Below are positions 7,967-16,671 of a stretch of 64,000 nt of DNA, piece after piece (position 1 is the first letter of the stretch; each line of letters begins with the position of its first letter). Position numbers and translations under genes: made by a program. This stretch comes from an uncultured Collinsella sp. (GTDB taxonomy: Bacteria > Actinomycetota > Coriobacteriia > Coriobacteriales > Coriobacteriaceae), in NCBI GenBank assembly GCA_900758475.1, contig CAAERQ010000023.1:1-64000 (forward strand), in the 5' to 3' direction. The notes under the pieces are model-generated. The model was not told the origin of the DNA and ran no database searches. It worked only from the letters and a program-made list of their open reading frames with translations.

Positions 7967-9115
7967 ATGAGTAAGAAAGAATGCATCGCGATGCTCCTCG
8001 CAGGAGGACAGGGCAGCCGATTGGGGGCACTCACCCAAAAGATCGCTAAGCCGGCGGTTAGCTTTGGTGGCAAGTTCCGCATTATCGACTTTTCGCTGTC
8101 CAACTGCTCCAACTCGGGCATCGACACGGTGGGCGTTCTGACGCAGTACCGTCCCTACCTGCTGCATGCCTACGTGGGCTCCGGCGAGGCCTGGGATCTG
8201 GACAGCCGTGACGGCGGCGTGTCGATCCTGCCGCCGTACGAGACGCAGACCGGCGGCGCCTGGTATGCAGGCACGGCCGACGCCATTACGCAGAACCTCG
8301 ACTACATCAAGGCCAACGACCCCAAGTACGTCCTGATTCTTTCGGGCGATCACCTGTATCGCATGGACTACCGCAAGATGCTCAAGACGCATATTGAGAA
8401 CAACGCCGACCTCACGGTGAGCGTTATGCCCGTGCCGTGGGAGGAGGCCAGCCGCTTTGGCATCCTGACCACCGACCCCGAGGACGGCCGCATCACCAAG
8501 TTTACCGAGAAGCCCGATAAGCCCGATTCGAACCTCGCGTCCATGGGCATCTACATCTTCTCGGCCGACGTGCTGATCGAGGCGCTCGAGGCGGACGCTC
8601 TGGACCAGCGCTCGAGCCACGACTTTGGCAAGGACATCATCCCCAAGCTGCTCGGCGAGGGCAAGCGCCTGTACAGCTACGAGTTCCACGGCTTTTGGAA
8701 GGACGTCGGCACCATCGCCAGCTTCCACGAGACCTCGATGGACCTGCTGGGCAACAACCCCGAGTTCGATCTGTTTGACAAGAACTTCCCCATCATGTCC
8801 AACATCACCACGCGTCCGCCGCACTACATTGGCCCGGACGGCCGCCTGGACGACTGCCTGGTCTCCAACGGCTGCAAGATCTACGGCACCGCTCGCCACT
8901 CGATCCTTTCGACCGATGTCATCATCGAGGAGCGCGCCGTGGTCGAGGACTCCGTGCTGCTGCCGGGTGCGCACGTTAAGAGCGGCGCGCACATCTGCCG
9001 CGCTATTTTGGGCGAGAACTCCACGGTCGAAGAGGGCGTGAAGCTCGGCTCTGTCGATACCACCAAGGATACGGCCGTCGTTGGAAATGACGTCGTTATC
9101 GGGAAGGGGGAATGA
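7967..9115 (+). CDS. glgC: Glucose-1-phosphate adenylyltransferase, catalytic subunit
   Basis: Makes ADP-glucose from ATP and glucose 1-phosphate, the committed step of glycogen synthesis. The nucleotidyltransferase signature MLLAGGQGSRLGALT is near the N-terminus, followed by KPAVSFGGKFRIIDF, the GTADAITQN loop, SGDHLYRMDY and the sugar-phosphate site KFTEKP. The C-terminal third is a left-handed beta-helix of hexapeptide repeats (for example VIIEERAVVEDSVLLPGAHV). Length is 382 residues. AAGGAG lies 6 nt upstream of the ATG. GlgD follows after 4 bp, which supports translation together and a mixed GlgC/GlgD enzyme as known in Firmicutes. Confidence 0.96.
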   Translation: MSKKECIAMLLAGGQGSRLGALTQKIAKPAVSFGGKFRIIDFSLSNCSNSGIDTVGVLTQYRPYLLHAYVGSGEAWDLDSRDGGVSILPPYETQTGGAWYAGTADAITQNLDYIKANDPKYVLILSGDHLYRMDYRKMLKTHIENNADLTVSVMPVPWEEASRFGILTTDPEDGRITKFTEKPDKPDSNLASMGIYIFSADVLIEALEADALDQRSSHDFGKDIIPKLLGEGKRLYSYEFHGFWKDVGTIASFHETSMDLLGNNPEFDLFDKNFPIMSNITTRPPHYIGPDGRLDDCLVSNGCKIYGTARHSILSTDVIIEERAVVEDSVLLPGAHVKSGAHICRAILGENSTVEEGVKLGSVDTTKDTAVVGNDVVIGKGE

Positions 9116-9119
9116 TCCG

Positions 9120-10247
9120 ATGATCAATCGCAAGGCCATCGGTTATATCACCGCTAACTACTCTTCGACCTACGGCAGCGTGCTGCTCAAGGACCGCCCC
9201 ATCGCGTCCGTTCCGTTTTTGGGCCGCTACCGCCTGATCGACTTTCCGCTGTCCAACATGATGAATGCCGGCATTAAGACCGTCGGCGTCGTCATGCCGG
9301 GCAACTACCGCTCGCTGATCGACCACGTGGGCTCGGGCAAGGACTGGGGCCTGGACCGCAAGAAGGGCGGCCTGTTCATGGTGCCCGGCAACGCGTATGG
9401 CACCACCAAGGGCGGCATGCGCTTCCTGCTGCGCGACATCATCTCCAACAAGACGCTGTTCCAGCGCTCTGACAAGCCCTATGTTGTGATGATGGGCACC
9501 AACATCATCTTTAATATGGACCTCAACACCATCATCGACGCGCACGAGAACTCCGGTGCCCAGATGACCGTGGTGTACTGCAAGGCCACGCGCAACGTCG
9601 ATGACGAGACCAAGCTCGAGATTAACGAGAACGGCCGCCTGACGGGTGTGAGCGCCGGCGTCGTGTACGGCGACAACGCCTCTATGGACTGCTGCATCGT
9701 CAACCGCGATACGCTGCTCGAGATCATCGACCACTACCAGGCCGCCGACTATCTGGACCTGCTCGAGGCACTCCAGGGCGACTTTGGCAACATCGACGTG
9801 TGCAGCTACGAGTACAAGGGCGAGGTCGTGGGAGTGTTTAGCGAGAAGTCGCTGTATCGCCGCAGCATGGACCTGCTCGACCAGACCGTGGCCGATCAGC
9901 TCTTTGACCCCGAGCGCCCGATCCTGACCAAGGCTCACGACGTGCCGCCTTCGCGCTATGCGACCGGCAGCCACGCGTGCAACTCGATCATCTCGGCCGG
10001 CTGCATCATCAAGGGCACCGTGCGCAACTCGATCCTGTCGCGCGGCGTCGTGGTCGAGGAGGGCGCCTCGGTGACCAACTCGATCATCAACCAGAGCTGC
10101 ATCATCAAGAGCGGCGCCCGCGTTGAGAACGCCATTCTGGACAAAAACAACGTGGTTCCCACCAACACCGAGCTTCGCGGCACGCCCGAGAACATCCTGG
10201 TGCTGGGCAAGGCTCCGTTAACTTCCGACACCACCATCGTACGTTAA
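9120..10247 (+). CDS. glgD: Glucose-1-phosphate adenylyltransferase subunit GlgD
   Basis: The 375-residue paralogue of GlgC has the same fold (FLGRYRLIDFPLSNMMNAGI, C-terminal beta-helix with repeats such as GCIIKGTVRNSILSRGVVVEEGA) but lacks the AGGxGxRL nucleotide loop; the N-terminus reads AIGYITANYSS instead. In Firmicutes GlgD has little activity alone and modulates GlgC in a heteromer, and the same role is expected here. The ATG at 9120 (MINRKAIG) follows GGGAAGGGGG in the end of glgC; a longer in-frame start inside glgC is not favoured. Four bases separate the genes. Confidence 0.95.
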   Translation: MINRKAIGYITANYSSTYGSVLLKDRPIASVPFLGRYRLIDFPLSNMMNAGIKTVGVVMPGNYRSLIDHVGSGKDWGLDRKKGGLFMVPGNAYGTTKGGMRFLLRDIISNKTLFQRSDKPYVVMMGTNIIFNMDLNTIIDAHENSGAQMTVVYCKATRNVDDETKLEINENGRLTGVSAGVVYGDNASMDCCIVNRDTLLEIIDHYQAADYLDLLEALQGDFGNIDVCSYEYKGEVVGVFSEKSLYRRSMDLLDQTVADQLFDPERPILTKAHDVPPSRYATGSHACNSIISAGCIIKGTVRNSILSRGVVVEEGASVTNSIINQSCIIKSGARVENAILDKNNVVPTNTELRGTPENILVLGKAPLTSDTTIVR

Positions 10248-10278
10248 CGTTGGCACCGCAACATCGCTCGTAACATGT

Positions 10279-10314
10279 AGAATAGCCGCCCGGTTAGCGC
10301 CAGGCGGCTATTCT
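10279..10314 (+). other. Hairpin between glgD and glgA
   Basis: AGAATAGCCGCC and GGCGGCTATTCT form a perfect 12-bp stem with a 12-nt loop, ending 23 bp before the glgA start. No T-run follows. It could stabilise the upstream message or lower read-through into glgA. Confidence 0.55.
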
Positions 10315-10337
10315 CGAATTGCAACATGGGAGACAAT

Positions 10338-12677
10338 ATGGCAGATTCCAGCAAAAAGATGCAGATCGTGTTTGCCTCGGCCGAGTGCGCACCGTTTGTA
10401 AAGACCGGTGGCCTGGGTGACGTGGCGGGCTCGCTGCCTGCAGCACTCGTGCGCGCCGGCGCCGAGGTTATCGTAACGGTGCCCAAGTACGCCACCATCA
10501 AGGACGAGTACAAGGCGCAGATGGAGCACTTTGCAGACTTTTACGTGAGCCTGGGCTGGCGCAATGAGTACTGCGGGCTCGAGAAGCTTGAGCACGACGG
10601 CGTCACCTATATGTTCGTTGACAACGAGCGCTACTTTGCGCGCGACTATCCGTACGGCTTCTTTGACGACGGCGAGCGCTTCGCGTTTTTCTCCAAGGCT
10701 ATCACCGAGAGCCTGCAGCACCTGCCCGAGGGCTTTGAGTGTGACATCCTGCACTGCAACGACTGGCAGACGGCACTAGCGCCCGTGTTCTTGCGCGAGT
10801 TCTACCAGGGACTGCCGCTGTACGACCGCGTCAAGACCGTGTTCTCGATCCACAACGTGGCGTTCCAGGGCCAGTTTAGCGACACCGTGATGGAGGACAT
10901 CCTGGGTGTGGCGCATATTCCCGCGGCCGCCACGCAGTTGCGCTGCGACGCCTGCAGCATCAACTACATGCTGGGCGCGCTGCACTATGCCGATGCCATC
11001 ACCACGGTGAGCCCCACCTACGCGGGCGAGATCCAGACGCCCGAGTTTGGCGAGGGCCTGGACGGCGTACTGCGCGAGCGCTCCTACGCACTGCAGGGCA
11101 TCCTCAACGGCATTGACGTGGCAGCCTTTGACCCGGCAACCGACAAGCGCATTGCCGCCAACTACACGGTTGACGACCGTTCCGGCAAGGCCGTGTGCAA
11201 GGCCAAGCTGCAGGAAGAGCTGGGGCTCGAGGTTCGCGACGACCGCCCGCTTATGGTGATGGTCACGCGCCTGACGCGCCAGAAGGGCATGGACCTGGTC
11301 ATGTACGCGCTCGACCGCATCCTGGCCGGCGGCGTTCAGGTGGCCGTGCTGGGCACCGGCGACCGCGACTACGAAGACGGCTTGCGCTACTTCCAGGACA
11401 AGTACCCCGGCACCATGGCTGCGCGCATCGAGTTCGATCCGGCGCTGTCGCAGCGTATGTATGCCGCCGCCGACATGTTCCTGATGCCTTCGAAGTTTGA
11501 GCCCTGCGGCCTGTCTCAGATCATCGCCATGCGCTACGGCACCCTGCCCATCGTGCGCGAGACCGGTGGCCTGAAGGACACCGTGCAGCCGTACAACGAG
11601 TTTACCGGCGAGGGCACGGGCTTCTCGTTTAGCAACTTTAACGGCGACGAGATGGGCGACGCCGTGTTCCGCGCGGCACGCCTGTTCTGGGATAACCGCG
11701 ATGCCTGGAGCCAGCTGGTCACACAGGCCATGAGCCAGGACTTTAGCTGGACGCGCTCGGCCGATAAGTATCTGGACCTGTACTTCTTTATGCATCCGGA
11801 GATTGAGAGGCCGGCGGCGGTTGTCGACGAGCCTGTGGTTGTGGCTGAGAAGGCTGCGGCCGTTGTGGAGCCTAAGGCCGAGCCGGTTGTTGAGGCGCCC
11901 GCTGCTGCTGAGGAGCCCAAGGCTGAGGAGAAGCCGGTTGAAGCAGCTCCCGAGGCTAAGGATAAGCCGGCTGCGAAGCCTGCCGCCAAGAAGCCTACGA
12001 CGCGCAAGACGACGGCCAAGAAAGCTACGGCCACGAAGGCCGCTGCCACCAAGACCGCCGCAGCAAAGACGACTGCCGCCAAGGCAACGACGACGCGCAA
12101 GCGCACGACCGCCGCTGCCAAGAAGGGCGCCGAGGCCGAGGCTGCTCCCGAGGTAAAGGCCGAGACCGCCGAGGCCAAGCCGGCCGCAAAGGCTCCGGCC
12201 AAAGCTGCAGCCAAGAAAACAGCCGCGACCAAGAGCACGACCGCCAAGAAGACTACAGCTACGAAGGCGACGGCTACCAAGGCCACTGCAACGAAAGCTA
12301 CCCCCAAGGCGGCCGCTAAGCCGGCCGCCAAGGCCGAGGAGACGCCTGCCGAGTCCAAGCCGGAGGCAACCGTCGAGGCCAAGCCCGCCGCCAAGACCAC
12401 CACGCGCAAGCGCACGACGACAGCTAAGAAGACCACGGCAAAGGCCGCAACTCCCAAGGCGGAGACTAAGCCCGCTGCTGCCAAAGAGGAGCCCAAGGCC
12501 AAGGTAAAGGCCCAGCCGGTGCCGAAGGCCGCCGGGGTCAAGGCCGCCCCGAAGGCAGAGGCTAAGCCCGCGCCCGCCAAGGAGACCCCGGTCTCCCCCG
12601 CCGCTCCGGCAACGGAAAAGGCCCCGTCCAAGAAGACGTCCGTCCGTAAGGCCACGGCCGCCCGCAAGCGCCGCTAG
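10338..12677 (+). CDS. glgA: Glycogen synthase with about 290-residue histone H1-like C-terminal tail
   Basis: Transfers glucose from ADP-glucose to the growing alpha-1,4 chain (GT5 family). The catalytic part spans about residues 1-485: ADP-glucose loop FVKTGGLGDVAGSLP near the N-terminus, SIHNVAFQG, ILNGIDVAAFDPATD, TRLTRQKGMD, and the C-terminal lobe KFEPCGLSQIIAMRYGTLPI with RETGGLKDTV. Normal GlgA proteins end near here. This protein continues to residue 779 with a low-complexity region almost wholly Ala, Lys, Thr, Pro, Glu and Arg, containing repeated TTRKRTT and AKKTTAT-like units, resembling eukaryotic H1 or bacterial HC-type tails and the GlgB tail. I chose ATG 10338 because GGGAGA sits 6 nt upstream; an in-frame ATG at 10326 is less likely. 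A terminator follows at 12712. Confidence 0.94.
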   Translation: MADSSKKMQIVFASAECAPFVKTGGLGDVAGSLPAALVRAGAEVIVTVPKYATIKDEYKAQMEHFADFYVSLGWRNEYCGLEKLEHDGVTYMFVDNERYFARDYPYGFFDDGERFAFFSKAITESLQHLPEGFECDILHCNDWQTALAPVFLREFYQGLPLYDRVKTVFSIHNVAFQGQFSDTVMEDILGVAHIPAAATQLRCDACSINYMLGALHYADAITTVSPTYAGEIQTPEFGEGLDGVLRERSYALQGILNGIDVAAFDPATDKRIAANYTVDDRSGKAVCKAKLQEELGLEVRDDRPLMVMVTRLTRQKGMDLVMYALDRILAGGVQVAVLGTGDRDYEDGLRYFQDKYPGTMAARIEFDPALSQRMYAAADMFLMPSKFEPCGLSQIIAMRYGTLPIVRETGGLKDTVQPYNEFTGEGTGFSFSNFNGDEMGDAVFRAARLFWDNRDAWSQLVTQAMSQDFSWTRSADKYLDLYFFMHPEIERPAAVVDEPVVVAEKAAAVVEPKAEPVVEAPAAAEEPKAEEKPVEAAPEAKDKPAAKPAAKKPTTRKTTAKKATATKAAATKTAAAKTTAAKATTTRKRTTAAAKKGAEAEAAPEVKAETAEAKPAAKAPAKAAAKKTAATKSTTAKKTTATKATATKATATKATPKAAAKPAAKAEETPAESKPEATVEAKPAAKTTTRKRTTTAKKTTAKAATPKAETKPAAAKEEPKAKVKAQPVPKAAGVKAAPKAEAKPAPAKETPVSPAAPATEKAPSKKTSVRKATAARKRR

Positions 12678-12711
12678 TCCGGACGATCCAAAACCAAATC
12701 CTCAATAAACT

Positions 12712-12744
12712 AGGGGTGTCATTCAGCGTGACACCCCTTGTTCT
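12712..12744 (+). terminator. Terminator after glgA
   Basis: AGGGGTGTCA pairs with TGACACCCCT over a 7-nt loop and is followed by TGTTCT. It ends the glycogen cluster transcript 35 bp after the glgA stop. Confidence 0.8.
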
Positions 12745-12751
12745 ATAGATG

Positions 12752-12838
12752 GGTAAAACGATTTTCTAGGACAACCGTTCGCCGATGGTAAACGGATGTT
12801 GTTTATACACCCTGTGTACAACAGATATACTTATATCT
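12752..12838. promoter_or_regulatory. GGTAAAAC-type boxes and a short palindrome upstream of the GH13-GH77 gene
   Basis: GGTAAAAC (12752-12759) and TGGTAAAC (12786-12793) resemble the boxes in front of glgB. Further on, AGATATA-CT-TATATCT (12823-12838) is a 7-bp inverted repeat about 55 bp before the start codon. These may be sites for a shared sugar-responsive regulator; the short length means chance matches cannot be excluded. Confidence 0.35.
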
Positions 12839-12892
12839 TGTGCGTAAAGCCCATGGCCCGTAGGCCGTGATTCTATTGAACTGGACCGTACT

Positions 12893-15800
12893 ATGAGATT
12901 GATACACAACAGCCGCCTACCGCAGTTTCGCACTCCGTTTGGCGCTGTGACCACAGGAACTACCGTTGCACTCTCGGTTATTTTGGAGGATGCCGATCCC
13001 AACCAGGCAACACTCACCCTGCGTACCTGGGTCGAGGAAGTCGGCGAGACCCTGATTCCGATGGAGCACGAAGGCGATGGAATTTTTACCGGCGAGCTCA
13101 AATGCACTGAACCGTGTCTTGTGTGGTACAGCTTTATATGCAATATCGAGGGCCAGCCCGAGGTTCGCCTGGGCGCGCCCCAGGGCCGCACCGGCGGCGA
13201 GGGCGTAACCTACGACTACGCCGAGGTGCCGTCCTTCCAGATTACCGTCTACAAGCACCGCGAGAACCGCCCCACCTGGTACGAGCGCGGCATGGTCTAC
13301 CAGATCTTCCCCGACCGCTACGCCCGTGACGAGCATTGGCGCGAGCGCACAATGGCCCAACTCGAAAAACCGCGCAAGGGCATTCAGCGCCGGATGGTCG
13401 AGGACTGGAACGAGCCGCCCGTGTACGAGCGCGCCGAGGACGGCTCCATCAAGACCTGGGACTTCTACGGCGGCTCGCTCAAGGGCATCCAGGAAGACCT
13501 GCCCCGCATCGCCGAGCTGGGCTTTACGGCCATCTACCTCAACCCCATCTTTGAAGCCGCGAGCAACCACCGCTACGACACGGCCGACTACACCAAGATC
13601 GACCCGATCCTGGGCACCGAGCAGGACTTTACCGAGCTTTGCCAGGCAGCCGAGAAGCTGGGCATCTCCATCATCCTGGACGGCGTCTTCAACCACACGG
13701 GCGACGACTCGATATATTTCAACCGCTATGGCAACTACCCCGGCGTGGGTGCCTGGCAGAGCGAGGATTCGCCGTGGCGCGATGCGTTTACTTTCCACGA
13801 GGACGGCTCGTACGACTGCTGGTGGGGCGTGGGCAACATGCCGGCCATCAACGAGAAGTCCGAGCTGGTACGCGAGAGGCTCCTGGGCAAGGACGGCGTG
13901 ATCCGCAAATGGCTGCGCGCCGGTGCCCATGGTTGGCGCCTGGACGTCGCTGACGAGCTTTCCGACGACTTCCTGGCCGAGATCAAGAAGGCCGTACTTG
14001 CCGAAAAGCCCGACGCACTGTTGCTCGGCGAAGTCTGGGAAGACGCCTCCAACAAGATAAGCTACGGTCATCTGCGCCGCTACCTGCAGGGTTCCGAGCT
14101 GGACTCTGCTATGGATTACCCCTTCCGTGACATGGTCATCGGCTTTTTGATGGGCTACAAGAACGCCTACGAGGCCGCCGAGGATATCGAGACCCTGCGC
14201 GAAAACTACCCGAGCGAGGCATTGTCCTGCGCGCTCAATCTGCTTTCGAGCCACGACCGTCCGCGCATCATCTCGGTGCTCGGCGGCGGCCCCGACGAGT
14301 CGCAGCTGCCCGAGTGCGAGCGCAGCAAATGGCGCCTGGACGAGAACTCGATGGGCCTGGCCAAGAGCCGTTTTTGGCTTGCAACGCTCATGCAGATGAC
14401 CTTCCCCGGCGTGCCTTCGATCTACTACGGCGACGAGTACGGCCTGGAGGGCCTTACCGACCCGGGCAATCGCCGCACGCTGCCGACCAAGGACCAACTG
14501 CACGACTTCGACACGCTGGCTATTGTCAAGAACGCCTCCGCCGTACGCCGCGCACTGCCATTTATGATCGACGGCGAGATCAAGGCCTTCGCGCTCAACG
14601 ACGAGGTGCTGGCATACAACCGCACGGGCAAGGATGGCGAGTGCGCGACGGTTATCATCAACCGCAGCCTGCGCAATTCGCACCGCGTGACGATTCCGGC
14701 GCTCGGCGAATGTGCAAGTGACGTGATCAGCGGCCACGAGTGCGAGATCCACAACGGTACGGTCACGCTCGATCTGTATCCGCTGGGCTCGTCGATCATC
14801 TATCACCATGCCGAGCAGCGCCTGCAGGAGCCGCTCGATCACGGCGCGGGCGTCGTGTGCCATATCACCTCGGTGCCCACCGACGACGGCAAGCCCGGCA
14901 CGATTGGTGCGCCCACGCGTCGCCTTATCGACCATCTGGCCGCTATGGGCATGCGCTACTGGCAGGTTCTGCCTGTCAACCCGACGGACTTCTTCCGCTC
15001 CCCTTACGCTGGGCCTTCGGCCTTTGCAGGCAATATTGACCTGCTGCCCGAAAGCCAAGAGGAACTTGCGGACGACTTTGAGGCTTGGAAGGCCCGTGGC
15101 GGCGAAGATGCAGACCCGCTCTACACGGCGTTTAAGCATCGCAACGCCGATTGGCTCGAGAAGTACTGCGTCTACATGGCCGTTAAGAAGTACTTTGAGG
15201 GCGAGTCGCGCCACGATTGGCCGGCAGATGTCGCGCGCTACAACGAGCATCTGATCGATGACAAGCGCTTCCACGACGAAGCCGAACTGCAGGCGTACAT
15301 GCAGTACCGCTTTGACCTGGCCTGGTGCGAGCTCATGAACTATGCGCACAAGAAGGGCATCGAGGTTATCGGCGACATTCCTATGTATGTTTCGGACGAT
15401 TCGGCCGATGCGTGGAGCGAGCCCGAGAACTTCTGGCTGTCCGATACCGGCAAGGCGATTGAGGTTTCCGGCGCGCCGCCCGATAATTTTGCGCCCGAGG
15501 GTCAGGTGTGGGGCAACCCCACCTTCCGCTGGGATCACATGAAGGAGAACGGCTACCGCTGGTGGATGGACCGTCTGCGTCGCGCGTTCTCGCTCTACGA
15601 CCGCGTGCGCCTGGACCACTTCCTGGGATTCCACAGCTACTTTAGCATTCCCGCAGGCAAGGCCTGTGCCGACGGCCGCTGGCTGGCAGGTCCGGGCAAG
15701 GATCTGTTCCAGACTGCCTATGACGAGCTGGGGCCGCTCAACTTTATCGCCGAGGACCTGGGCTACCTGACGCCCGGCGTTCGCGCCATGGCTTCGACCT

Positions 15801-16189
15801 GCGGCTTCCCCGGTATGGACGTGCTGGAGTTTAGCGATTACGACGTCCGCTGCGGCGTGCATCCCACGCCGGGCAAGATTCTGTACACCTCGACGCACGA
15901 CACGTCGACGCTCGCCGGTTGGTGCACGCGCTCCTTTGCGGGCGGCGACGAGCCGAGCGGTGTTGAGGTGGCGGCCAAGCTTATGGGCGACGCGTTGGCA
16001 AGCGACGCTCCCCTGGTGATGATGCCACTGCAGGACATCCTGGGGCTAGGCGACGATGCACGCATGAACGTGCCGGGTGTCGCCACGGGCAACTGGACCT
16101 GGCAGGCCGATGAGGCCGACGTTGCGGCCGCCGAAGGCAAAACTGCACAGCTCCTGCGCAACACCCATAGATTCTGGGGCGAAGCGTGA
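12893..16189 (+). CDS. Fused alpha-glucan hydrolase (GH13) and 4-alpha-glucanotransferase (GH77, MalQ)
   Basis: A 1098-residue fusion for maltodextrin processing. Residues about 1-120 look like an Ig-like domain of neopullulanase type, then a GH13 barrel begins with MVYQIFPDRYAR. GH13 regions are intact: DGVFNHTG, GWRLDVADE (nucleophile), LLGEVWED (acid) and SSHDRPR. From about residue 640 a complete GH77 follows: TRRLIDHLAAMGMRYWQVLP, SPYAGPSAFAGN, VIGDIPMYVSDDSADAW, RVRLDHFLGF (nucleophile), FIAEDLG (acid) and YTSTHDT. Both active sites therefore appear complete. One chain could trim dextrins and redistribute short glucans, feeding glgP. The ATG has only a weak GGA upstream. In most bacteria these activities are separate proteins. 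Confidence 0.92.
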   Translation: MRLIHNSRLPQFRTPFGAVTTGTTVALSVILEDADPNQATLTLRTWVEEVGETLIPMEHEGDGIFTGELKCTEPCLVWYSFICNIEGQPEVRLGAPQGRTGGEGVTYDYAEVPSFQITVYKHRENRPTWYERGMVYQIFPDRYARDEHWRERTMAQLEKPRKGIQRRMVEDWNEPPVYERAEDGSIKTWDFYGGSLKGIQEDLPRIAELGFTAIYLNPIFEAASNHRYDTADYTKIDPILGTEQDFTELCQAAEKLGISIILDGVFNHTGDDSIYFNRYGNYPGVGAWQSEDSPWRDAFTFHEDGSYDCWWGVGNMPAINEKSELVRERLLGKDGVIRKWLRAGAHGWRLDVADELSDDFLAEIKKAVLAEKPDALLLGEVWEDASNKISYGHLRRYLQGSELDSAMDYPFRDMVIGFLMGYKNAYEAAEDIETLRENYPSEALSCALNLLSSHDRPRIISVLGGGPDESQLPECERSKWRLDENSMGLAKSRFWLATLMQMTFPGVPSIYYGDEYGLEGLTDPGNRRTLPTKDQLHDFDTLAIVKNASAVRRALPFMIDGEIKAFALNDEVLAYNRTGKDGECATVIINRSLRNSHRVTIPALGECASDVISGHECEIHNGTVTLDLYPLGSSIIYHHAEQRLQEPLDHGAGVVCHITSVPTDDGKPGTIGAPTRRLIDHLAAMGMRYWQVLPVNPTDFFRSPYAGPSAFAGNIDLLPESQEELADDFEAWKARGGEDADPLYTAFKHRNADWLEKYCVYMAVKKYFEGESRHDWPADVARYNEHLIDDKRFHDEAELQAYMQYRFDLAWCELMNYAHKKGIEVIGDIPMYVSDDSADAWSEPENFWLSDTGKAIEVSGAPPDNFAPEGQVWGNPTFRWDHMKENGYRWWMDRLRRAFSLYDRVRLDHFLGFHSYFSIPAGKACADGRWLAGPGKDLFQTAYDELGPLNFIAEDLGYLTPGVRAMASTCGFPGMDVLEFSDYDVRCGVHPTPGKILYTSTHDTSTLAGWCTRSFAGGDEPSGVEVAAKLMGDALASDAPLVMMPLQDILGLGDDARMNVPGVATGNWTWQADEADVAAAEGKTAQLLRNTHRFWGEA

Positions 16190-16233
16190 TAAAACCCCCG
16201 ATATAGGGTACAGTTACAAACGTTTGAATTTAT

Positions 16234-16260
16234 GCGGGCAGAGCGATCTGCCCGCTTTGT
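16234..16260 (+). terminator. Terminator after the GH13-GH77 gene
   Basis: GCGGGCAG and CTGCCCGC form an 8-bp stem with a 6-nt loop followed by TTTGT, 44 bp after the stop codon. It also lies just upstream of the zinc-ribbon gene. A small palindrome CAAACGTTTG is at 16217-16226. Confidence 0.75.
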
Positions 16261-16277
16261 GCTGAAAAGGAAGTATT

Positions 16278-16514
16278 ATGGCGCGCTACGATTACAAGTG
16301 CTCGAGCTGCGGCAACGTGTTTGAGGTTGAGCATCCCATGTCCGAGACCCCCGAGGTCGTGTGCCCGAGCTGCGGCGCTCCGGCATCCAAGACGTTCTCG
16401 ACCAGCGGCATCAAGTTTGAGGGCAGCGGCTTCTACAACACCGACCAGCGAAGCGGTGGTTCCAGCACCAACGCCACCAGCGGCTGCTGCGCCAACTGCC
16501 CGCACAACCACTAG
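16278..16514 (+). CDS. FmdB-type zinc-ribbon protein
   Basis: A 78-residue protein beginning MARYDYKCSSCGNVFEVEH with two CxxC pairs (CSSC and CPSC) spaced as in the FmdB/CxxC_CXXC_SSSS family, where they bind one zinc ion. The tail is glycine/serine-rich and ends CCANCPHNH, adding three more cysteines. The family was named from a regulator linked to formamidase genes in Methylophilus but most members have no assigned job. AAGGAAG lies 7 nt before the ATG. It stands alone between a terminator and the hairpin at 16549, whose end TTTTCTTT could end its message. Confidence 0.85.
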   Translation: MARYDYKCSSCGNVFEVEHPMSETPEVVCPSCGAPASKTFSTSGIKFEGSGFYNTDQRSGGSSTNATSGCCANCPHNH

Positions 16515-16548
16515 AGACAAGCGCTCTCGCTACTCAGATTTCCCTATG

Positions 16549-16615
16549 AGTTGCGGTGAAATAGTTCCTGAATCAGCCCATCAAACGGCCAAACAGGAAC
16601 CATTTCACCGCAACT
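16549..16615. repeat. 67-nt hairpin element, family 2, copy B
   Basis: Arms of 22 nt (16549-16570 and 16594-16615; AGTTGCGGTGAAATAG then TTCCTG) pair with one mismatch around a 23-nt interior. The other three copies have GGGACTG or AGGACTG at the inner end of the arm; here both arms have changed together to GTTCCTG/CAGGAAC, so pairing is kept. It starts 35 bp after the zinc-ribbon gene and is followed by TTTTCTTT. Confidence 0.9.
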
Positions 16616-16671
16616 TTTCTTTAGATCGGATTTCGGGCTGATGCTAAGTTTGTAACATTTCAAAACTCTGC

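Noticed and set aside
5324..9139. A 1271-codon open frame on the minus strand across glgP and glgC
   Set aside because: It is a shadow of GC-rich codon use: it lies opposite two clear enzymes, has no family motifs and is Val/Ala/Gly/His-rich in the way antisense frames are.
12917..15898. A 993-codon minus-strand frame opposite the GH13-GH77 gene
   Set aside because: Same reason: no recognisable motifs, no ribosome binding site, and the plus strand encodes two intact active sites.
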